Source: Branchiostoma floridae
Lineage: Eukaryota > Chordata > Leptocardii > Amphioxiformes > Branchiostomatidae
Direction of reading: 5' to 3'
Assembly: GCF_000003815.2 (NCBI RefSeq)
Contig: NC_049992.1
Location: 10,911,974-10,975,973, forward strand
Length of the DNA stretch: 64,000 bases
Shown here: positions 56,601 to 64,000 of the stretch, piece after piece
How positions within the stretch are numbered: the stretch's first letter is position 1
Layout of the letters: every line of letters begins with the position of its first letter
Position numbers and translations under genes: made by a program
Notes under the pieces: generated by a model
Databases searched by the model: none
What the model saw: the letters and a program-made list of their open reading frames with translations, nothing else
Told to the model about the DNA's origin: nothing

Positions 56601-59600
56601 ACATGCACATCTGCACAATTATTCTCCTTTATCAGCGTTACCTTTCCCTTTGCAATCCGCATGTTGCAAACAAAAGTGACAACTCATCTACAGCACTTTC
56701 CAAAACCCGCATTCCACTAGCCCTGCGACCTTTATGCGATCACCGTGCGGCCTAGAATACGACAGATCGCTCAATCCCATATTTTAAAATAACGACTGCT
56801 TTTACGTTTTGTGTGCTTTGTAGTCGTTTCAGTAATACCTTTCCATTTGCTTGATATTCCAATTTTACGTTAGGTCAGATTTAGCTAGCATTAAGCTGGC
56901 AGCACAATCGCCGTCTAGTGGAATGGGGGATAAGAGAGCACGCTTTCTACATGAATGCTACCTCAGCTGGTGTAAATGCATCCTTACCTCCTTCACTCGC
57001 ACTCTAACCCTACCGATACTTCGCTTGTATCCATTACCCTCATGTTCCCTTCCCTCCGCCGCTGCTGCATCTTGCCTCCCCCTGTTGGTAACTCCCACCA
57101 GCAAAAGTTCTTCACGCGTTTCAAATGTACAAGGCGCAGGCGGCCACGGAGCACCAATATCGTCATTCCAGAAATACCCGGACTTCCCATCAACCTTAAC
57201 GAGGTACACTATAAAAATGGAGAGTTTCGTGTGTTTTACAGTGAAAACAACAGAACGAATATTGCAAGGAACACATGTAAGTCTCCCCTTGTATGTACTT
57301 GACCACATTATCCACCAATCAAGTGCATCCAAGTTAGTTCATCTGTGGGTGAGACTTATGGAAGCCAACAAACCGTCAAACCATCATGGTAAAATACACG
57401 AAACGCTCCGATTTTATAGCGTATACTTGAGCGAATAAAGCATTCATTGGACGACAGTACCTCTAAGTACTTGTAGTCTTATAGTTGTTATCCGGTCTTT
57501 GATACGTTTATTAAGGGTAGGCATGCACGGAAACAACATCTAAAGGGAATTCAGTTTCTACAACCGGATTTAAATCGGAGATTTACTTCTGGACGTTTTG
57601 AGTGACATCCATCAATTTTTCTTCAGCCAACCGACACTCTTCTTCAGATTCTAGTAATTCTAGTAATACTGGAGAAAATCATTATGATGGATGTCACTCG
57701 AAACGTCCGGAGTCAATGTTAAGTTGCAGAGACTGGTTTCATTTTATTCTGAAAATTTCTGTCTATAATCTAAGTGACATATCACGGCAGCAAACTCTTT
57801 ATTTGAAATGTGTTATGCGTTATCAAAAAAAATTAGCTAAAGCTTGAGTTGACGCCCAGGTTGACATTCTTATTGAGCTGGGTTCTGAAGAGTGGATGTT
57901 GGCTGGGATACTGTGAAAGTTTCTGTCTAGAATCTAATTAGCATATCATCACAGCAATCTCTCTTTGCTAAAATTGTGTTATATAGAAAATGACCTAAAG
58001 CTTGAGTTGCCGCCCAGGTTGACATTCCCCTGGAGCTGAGTTCTGAAGAGTGGGTGCTTGCCGTAGAGCTGGGCATGCTGTTCCTGCTCATCTTCGGCCG
58101 ATGGGTCATGCCGCGGGGCGAGGTGACGCGAGACCAACTCTCGCAGCTGCTCTTCGTATATCTAGGCAGCGCCGCCGATATTCTGGAGTTCTGCGACACC
58201 CTGAAGGTCGGAACACTTTGCCGGTTTATTCAATTATCAAGTCACAATTATTTCCTTGTGTTGTACGTCATAATCGTCATGCTCTCATCGTGGATTGTGA
58301 AGATATGATGATAAACATACAAATCTATTTACCTGTCTTTCTGTTTATTCAAGGTTCAATACATTTCATCCTATAGTTTTTAGTTACATTCTAAGAAGAG
58401 AAAGCCCTTACTGTGTACAAATAGATGATTATGTCAATGAGACCCCCGAAGCGCGGGAAGGATCAAATTACGAAAGGCACTGGACTTAAGTTTGCGGAAA
58501 CAGGTGCAATGGACCGTGCAACTTGGAGAGTTCTGATGGAGAGGAGCAAGGGGCCAGTCCCTGGCTTTAGCACTTAGGCAGGAAGGCAGGCAGACGTAAA
58601 CAATATGTTAACTCAACATGTTGATATTTTCATATACCTGTTTGCTACCCCATTTTTGTTTTACTTGTTTGTAGGTATGTTGATGATGATGATGAATCTT
58701 CTCAACTTTCTTCTGTAGGTGGATGAGGTGAAGACGAACAAGACTCTCACCATCGTGATCTTGGCCGTTTTCTCCTGGAGTCTCATGCAGTTCACACTGG
58801 TCATGACCGCGACCCGCTCCCGTACCCGCAAGGCAGGGGCCACACCGAAAGGAAAGGGACAGAAAGTCAGATGTGACTGCGCAAAGTGCTGTGAGTGCAC
58901 GTGCTTCGACACAGACGTATGGGCAACGATCGTGTCCATATGCCTACAGGTATACTCATGTGTTTATTCTGTACCTAGCTTTTAGCTTTTATGAACAAAC
59001 GTAAGAATTTCTTCATCTAATTTTTTGTTTGAAAAACTAGCATGCATGCTATCTAGCTTCATGACGTTAATTATCTGCTATGCTATTGGTATGACAATAT
59101 ATGCTATTGAAAGCGCTGGAATCTATGCGTTTGAACTAGTATTGTATCCTCAACCTATTTTTTATATAGAGACACTGGCAGCTTTGGCAAACTTGTCTTC
59201 ATCCTGCAATGATTCTCAAAGGTTTACCACAGAGTATACTAAAATATCATCAATTTGCCAAAACTTGAATCATGTATATTGCCTCAGACCACCACCAGTA
59301 TCAGGCAATGTCACTCACCATCATCGTTTTCTGCAAGATAGAAATTCTTAACTAATACATTATTAAGGTGAAATCTGCAGCGGATGTATCAGTTTGTTTG
59401 ATGTTGTGAACTCTTTCATCAGAAATACTTTCTATCTCATCTATGTTGATACTGATTCTTGTGAAACAATTATTGCCGGACAACATGACGTAAAAGTTAA
59501 GATATTTTCATATTTAACAATCTACGGTTATCACTGTTGATAAATTCCAAAAATGCTTGGAATGTTTGATTCACCGGATAACATGTACACTTTTCTTCCC

Positions 59601-61761
59601 AATGAGTCATAAGGGTTCATCTGACATTCCATACCTCCTCCATTACTAACCATTCATCCAGCAGGTGCTACGGTTCCACCAGCTCTCTACATGTAGCCGC
59701 AATGGGCCGCCCTACAACAAACAAATAAACAAACAAACAAACAAACAAACAAACAGACAAACATGAAACGTCATAATCGGTCGAAAGCTATGGCAAGTGA
59801 AACAATATCTGGTTTCTTGAATTAAGAGTCAGCATTTCTTTTTTCGCTAACTAAGAATAAGGATTTTTACAACATTTTAAAAACAAAGAACTCACAGGTT
59901 TCAAATCAATTTGGTTGTATGTGAATACGGACTATGTTCTTTTCAAACTTATTTGACCAGAATATCACTCAATAAGCATGTCGTCAATCTAGACATTATG
60001 GGATTTCGTTTGATCTGAATCAAACTATATTATAATACTAGTATCCTGAAGGTATTCCGGGATCTGAACTTTAGTAGTGACCGCTTTTCCAAAATCATAT
60101 ATCCAGTTGCTTGTGAGTAATTGCTATTTTGGCGTATCTTACTACCTGGATGTCTAACCTTCATCGACATATCACTTAAGATGTACCGTGTTTGGCAGGA
60201 CGGTCCGTTTCTGGCTACTCGTCTTGTGCTAGTGGCGTATTACCGCGTCATCAACCACATGAGCATCTTCTTCACATGTAAGAACATGACGGTGATGCTG
60301 CTGCAACTGTACCGCCTCATTGTCATCTACAGGTAATACCCCCTGTCCACTAGGACGGCGCTCTCGCCGCGCTCCCTCTGCGACCTAAAATCAGACAGAT
60401 CGCCCGACGAATTGTATAGAAAAGAAACGAATCCTTTTACACTTTATGTGTTTTGTTGTCTTCTCGGGCACACTTTTACATTTTGAAGAATATACCCAGT
60501 GTGGAAGCGAAGGATACACATATCCAATTTAGATTGCAGTGAGAGCGCAGCGCGATCGCCGTCTGGTGGAAAGGGGGCCTAACAGCTTTAACCCTAGGAG
60601 TGCTATGTTTTGTATGAAAACTTGCAGGAGCTTTTCAAGATTGATAGGTTATTTATGCACAATATGGGTCTATATGCAATCAACAACCAACGTTTCGGTG
60701 ACGTCTTTTCCTTCTCAGGACAATACTGACTGGTGCTATCATATTCCACACTGTAGCTATAGGTGTCGCCGCTAGCAATGCGGTCCCAAACGTAAGGTAT
60801 TGCAAATTATATATGTGGTTCCAAACGTAAGGTATTGTACATTGTGCAAATGTATAAGAAGCGCATGTTTGGGACCGCACATATGGCAATTCATTTGGAA
60901 CCACATTGTTAGCAGCGACACCTAGCTGTATATTGTGGAATAGCACTAGTAAACAGAAGGTGTGTGATAGACGGTCACCGACACTTCGGTGGTTGCTTAT
61001 ACATAGGTCCTTTCGGCGAATAAAGAACCTTATTATCCCGTGATTTTCCAACCTGATGAAATTATTCACGAAGCCATGGGTATGGCAGGATGAATTGCCA
61101 TTATGGTACTTCAATGATGGTTATTGATTATGAATAACGTAGGCGCTCCGCTAGAAGTCAGACTTTGCTTCAAATTGTTTTTTGTATGCTAGTGTAGCTT
61201 AATGGGCAATGCCAGTTTTGTATAAATGATACATGTATACGTTTTGTATATGTCATGCATATGGTTGAATGTAATGTTGTCCATGATGACTAGCATCTAG
61301 ATTAACTACTCACTAGATTCTAGATCAACTCAAGAAATGAATTGCTCCTAGACCAACATCATTTTTCTAAATACCTCATCCACAGTGAAAAGGCAAACGA
61401 TGACAAAGATGAAGACAACAACAAATCCAACATCGTTGCGCTGGAAGAAGGCTACTACAGGAAGAAAGACAGCCCGAGTCCTCTGCACATAAAGCACTCC
61501 AAGTCGCCGAGGAACCACCGGAAAGACATGAGCCCAAACCTCGCCAACTTGTCACCCAACACCGTGTCTGCCATGATGGAGTCTGCCCTAATGGAGGATA
61601 GAAATGTCTTTAACGACAAGAAGATAGCCAAAGCCATGGCCAAGCAACGGGCCAAACAGGAGAAAGCGTTGATCAAGCAAAGGGCGAAAGAAGAGGCAGC
61701 GTTGTCGAAGAAGAAGGCAAAAGAGTCAAAGAGAAGGAGCAAATCGACCAAAAAGACTTGA
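47682..61761 (+). CDS. TMEM26: TMEM26 (transmembrane protein 26), seven exons
   Basis: Exons: 47682-47878, 56231-56408, 57102-57203 (tentative), 58018-58206, 58719-58949, 60199-60332 and 61386-61761. Phases are consistent (2, 0, 0, 0, 0, 2), giving 468 residues, or 434 without the tentative exon. Vertebrate TMEM26 has about 368. Family sequence is clear: TRLLFAVHGLIAIWRVTDV in exon 1, VPAIWFLEL in exon 2, TRDQLSQLLFVYLGSAADIL in exon 4, WSLMQFTLVM in exon 5 and DGPFLATRLVLVAYYRVINH with LLQLYRL in exon 6. About eight hydrophobic segments are visible. The protein is a multipass membrane protein of poorly known role (a beige-adipocyte surface marker in mice). Exon 5 has an unusual Cys-rich loop (CDCAKCCECTC). 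Exon 7 is a long lysine/alanine-rich cytoplasmic tail. The donors after exon 3 (GTACAC) and exon 4 (GTCGGA) are weak. Confidence 0.92.
49388..49495 (-). repeat. tRNA-derived SINE head
   Basis: The minus strand reads GGTGGCACGATGGCCTAGAG (A box TGGCCTAGAGG), then CCGAGTTTGAATCCCTAGC (B box), then a GTGCCTTTGTAAAGGCACTT hairpin like the conserved TGCCCTTGGGCAAGGCAC block of many SINE cores. Box spacing of about 45 bases fits pol III promoters. Confidence 0.65.
50262..50536 (-). repeat. Dispersed repeat, inverted partner of 11383-11602
   Basis: The reverse complement matches 11383-11602 over most of its length and adds about 55 bases in the middle (around ATAGTAGATATACGTAACTA). No ends or coding potential are recognised. 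Confidence 0.7.
50580..51250. repeat. CCAACC-rich imperfect repeat tract
   Basis: Repeated phrases CCCAACCATGTC, CCAACCGTGTCCCAACC and CCAACCAATAAG, most concentrated at 50608-50765, reappear at about 51200-51245. Includes a small palindrome CCGAATGTTTTACA...ATTCGGTTTTTCAACGAAACATTCG near 51139-51183. Confidence 0.5.
54113..54372. repeat. Direct repeat, two copies about 195 bp apart
   Basis: AGTTTGCACTTCGGTGAACG then GTCAGATGTTACAAGTGTTC at 54126-54165 recurs as AGTTTGCGCTTCGGTGAGCC then GTCAGATGTTACAAGTTTTC at 54319-54362. Confidence 0.7.
54759..54867. mobile_element. Short MITE of the TTCCACTAGACGGCG family
   Basis: Ends CTGCCGTTCCACAAGATGGC and inverse CCGCCATTCCACTAGGACGG are imperfect inverted repeats. 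Two larger copies lie at 56705-56929 and 60339-60577. Confidence 0.6.
55013..55365. repeat. Tandem duplication of about 185 bp
   Basis: GTGAAAATGCATT...TTACCTGAAGTCTTTCCAAA...GTCATTGAACATGGTTTCTG...GGACTTAGCAATGACCTAGA at 55024-55180 is repeated with about 10 percent differences at 55215-55350. It lies in TMEM26 intron 1. No coding role is seen. Confidence 0.85.
56705..56929. mobile_element. MITE of the TTCCACTAGACGGCG family
   Basis: Ends CCCGCATTCCACTAGCCCTG and inverse CCCCCATTCCACTAGACGGC. The interior has TTTTACGTTTTGTGTGCTTT, shared with the copy at 60339 and with an unbounded stretch at 48838-48880. It lies in the TMEM26 intron after exon 2. Confidence 0.7.
57745..58075 (+). repeat. 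Tandem duplication (period 158 bp) copying the TMEM26 exon 4 acceptor and its first codons
   Basis: CCCAGGTTGACATT occurs at 57856 and 58014. About 110 bases of intron upstream and about 50 bases of exon downstream are duplicated with divergence. The upstream copy reads VDILIELGSEEWMLAG then meets a stop, so it cannot replace exon 4. Confidence 0.85.
59705..59763. repeat. (AAAC)n microsatellite
   Basis: About 12 AAAC/CAAA tetramers with single interruptions, in the TMEM26 intron after exon 5. Confidence 0.95.
60339..60577. mobile_element. MITE inserted six bases downstream of a TMEM26 splice donor
   Basis: Ends CCCCCTGTCCACTAGGACGG and inverse CCCCCTTTCCACCAGACGGC, with interior TTTATGTGTTTTGTTGTCTT. 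The exon ends at 60332 and GTAATA (60333-60338) is followed at once by the element. The donor is intact, but positions beyond +6 are transposon sequence. Confidence 0.75.
60729..60950. mobile_element. MITE with about 65-bp inverted ends
   Basis: Left ACTGGTGCTATCATATTCCA and inverse right ACTAGTGCTATTCCACAATA continue through AGGTGTCGC(C/T)GCTA and GCGGTCCCAAAC. A 35-base internal direct repeat (GGTCCCAAACGTAAGGTATT / GGTTCCAAACGTAAGGTATT) is present. It lies in the last TMEM26 intron. Confidence 0.75.
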
Positions 61762-61806
61762 CCTTGATTTTTAAACTTGAACTATGGACTTGAAAACGTG
61801 AGGAAA

Positions 61807-61881
61807 CCATAGTGAACAAGTTTAAACTTTGTTCTAACACAATTTTGTGTTGGAACAAAGTTTAAACTTTTTTACTATGGA
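61807..61881. repeat. Long hairpin in the TMEM26 3' UTR
   Basis: 61818-61842 (AAGTTTAAACTTTGTTCTAA onward) is inverse to 61845-61869 with one mismatch and a 2-base centre. An outer CCATAGT/ACTATGG pair continues the stem beyond a small internal loop. It starts 46 bases after the stop codon. Confidence 0.9.
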
Positions 61882-64000
61882 ATTTACCAACACAGATGAG
61901 CTTTCATTCGGATGTGATGAAACCAGTTAGCGGGTTCACGAGCAGCGCGTATGATGTACGTGAGAGCACAGAAACTATCCGACATCAGAATACAGTACTG
62001 TCGGTTAACGTTAACAACGATTAAACATTAACAAAAAACACCGTCAATTTATCCAGAGTGGTAAGACATCCATAATTACATCCACGTAAATCCTACGCGT
62101 CGTGAAATACATTTGGTAAACTTGACGTTTTAGTAGCAAATAGATAAATGAAAGCTTTAAACATTGAAACTGTTTGCCAGAAAGCCGAAGAAAGTTGTCG
62201 TTTGACAAACCATGAGGGCTTAAAATGACAATGTGGACTTCTGGAGTAGTCTGTGAACATCCCTCATTATTGTAGATCGATGTTTTGGTCATACATTTTT
62301 GTGTCTACCTCAAGTGACTGACCGTACTATGCAGTGTAAACGTTGTACCGTGAGCGTTATTAAGATGTGATGATTTATTTGACATCCCATACATGTAGCT
62401 TGCATCTGTTTTGGCTAGCAAGAGACGTTGTATTTCAAGATCTAAGAAATCACAATCTACACTTCTAACACTGGGCTTCTTAGACAAGCTGCATTATGCA
62501 GTGCGGCATCTCTCTATCTCTCCCTTTTCTCTTTATTCTTCACTCCCTTTCTCTCTCTGTACCGCCTTTGCCCTAATCTACTTTCCATCCTTTTCCTTTG
62601 GCCATAGAATAGGCTACCAGGGTTACATTGTAGTCTTCTGAAAATCATGATTATTGTACATTGTGTAAATATGTTTTCCACGATTGCTGACTATACCGAG
62701 GAGTGTATATGACTTAAATTATCTCCCAATCAATCAAATATATGTATGATACATGCTCCTTTAAGTGGCCGGTTAACAATAGCAATGGTCTTGGTAGCGA
62801 TGTTGTATGCCAGCTTAAAAGAAAACAAATTAAGTATAACTTGTATTGAAGATTTCTTGTACCGTCATCGACATCGAACCACAGTTTACAAATCTGCCGG
62901 CGTGTAAAGAAGTAACACAAAATCAAGCCATGCTATTGCTTATGTGATACATAGATTATATTGTACATATTCATGATACATTGTTATGATGTTCAACTAT
63001 AGTTGATATTGGTGAGGATGGTTAGATGTGCTGTCAATGGTGTTGTGTTGTCATTGTATTGTTTTAGCGACTGAATGACTAAGTTGTTTTGTGAACGCTC
63101 TACTCGCGAGCGGAAATGTGTTATGAATACATTATGTATGTTACCCGGAAATCATACATAACCAAAGTATATTCGTGGACCAGAGAGGCTGTATAAGACG
63201 ACAGTATGTGTGTAACGGTACAAAGAACGAATGAGACTTTTAACCAGACTTACTCCCAATGCTTGTGATAAGTGTCAATGACGATGGTATTTGTATCACT
63301 TAAAATTAGTAAAGAGAGGACTGTGACAACAACGTCAAGAGTGTGATCATCTACAAGCAAAACCTATATTTTAGTCTACACATGTTCTATAAACTACTGA
63401 CAATAAGGCGGAAAGTAGCATTTATCAAACAGCATAGTAATGTCTCTCTCTCTCTCTTTGATGCTTTCAATACGTTTGTTGTCAGGCCGCTGGTTTTGTT
63501 CAGATCAATGACTAGTGATATAATTGTCACCACGACGTTGGTAGAAGCGGAGAAGTTCTTGTTGTAAAAATAAGAGAATGAAAAAGTAAAGAAAATAGCT
63601 TTACGCTTAAAGGCGTAGTTTCGTTTTCATAATTCTACGTACTGGACTATCAATAGCTGGCTTGGGTGGTACTGTTACAACGGTCAAACGTATGAAATTC
63701 GGAGAAATATGTTATATAAAGGTATCGACAGGAAAAACTAAAAAAATTCAACCTTTATATTGATTTTTTTATTTCATCACATAATTTCACAAGTCGGGGG
63801 GGAACCTATTATACTATGAATTCAAATCCATCTGCAGTACCATATCGTTACACCTTTAAAGCAATTTTTTGGGTTTCCTCGTTGGCTGTCCAAAAATGTT
63901 GAACGTTACACTTTTCCAAGGGCACAAATCTGTCAGACACATGCGTCATACAGGTGTTCTACTGACTCTATACAAGGACGATATATTACGTCCTCGCTCT
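61882..64000. other. TMEM26 3' flank, nothing else recognised
   Basis: A+T-rich, with ORFs under 85 codons and no domain. No canonical AATAAA was found close to the TMEM26 stop; ATTAAA near 62022 is a weak candidate. Confidence 0.4.

Noticed and set aside
59025-59351. 108-codon plus-strand ORF following TMEM26 exon 5
   Set aside because: It has hydrophobic stretches but does not match the family. Exon 5 (ending 58949) joins exon 6 at 60199 in phase with the expected sequence, so this is intron.

Overview
The window is animal genomic DNA with multi-exon genes, consensus GT-AG introns, many short non-autonomous DNA transposons and three assembly gaps (1280-2156, 25064-25163, 43205-43304). It encodes clear orthologues of two metazoan genes, THADA and TMEM26. 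The dense palindromic MITEs, the CR1/L2-like retrotransposon 3' ends and the recurrent repeat motifs look to me most like a cephalochordate (amphioxus, Branchiostoma). That assignment rests on recollection and has not been searched.

Layout. 1-7542, minus strand: a very large mobile-element-like gene. Its main exon (7542-2282) encodes, in order, an N-terminal segment made of about 25 copies of a 7-residue repeat, a ubiquitin-like domain ending in Gly-Gly, a ubiquitin-specific-protease-like domain, three possible beta-grasp-like domains, coiled coil, acidic stretches and a basic C-terminal region. The reading is broken around 2282-2160, disappears into an 877-base gap, and resumes as an open frame from 1279 to the window edge that ends in two tandem Tudor/chromo-like domains. 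9370-14934, minus: three exons of an SGNH (GDSL) hydrolase-like protein. 17041-22076, plus: four exons of an unrecognised 311-residue protein with an internal 3 x 15-residue repeat and an apparent alternative intronic polyadenylation site. 22150-26620: a repeat-rich block with an inverted-repeat element, a 5S-rRNA-derived SINE, a perfect 28-bp hairpin, a minisatellite and a three-level transposon nest with target-site duplications at every level. 27165-39140, plus: THADA, the regulator of tRNA position-32 2'-O-methylation, about 2005 residues in six exons, the first holding 1644 codons. 41112-41711: an internally deleted mariner. 43955-45575: a foldback element with about 420-440-bp inverted arms. 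47682-61761, plus: TMEM26, seven exons (one tentative), first intron 8.4 kb, with several related MITEs in its introns.

The genes look like independent neighbours, not a pathway. The most unusual content is the ubiquitin-like/USP-like mobile-element gene at the left edge. The most instructive repeat structures are the nested transposons at 24779-26620 and the foldback element at 43955-45575.
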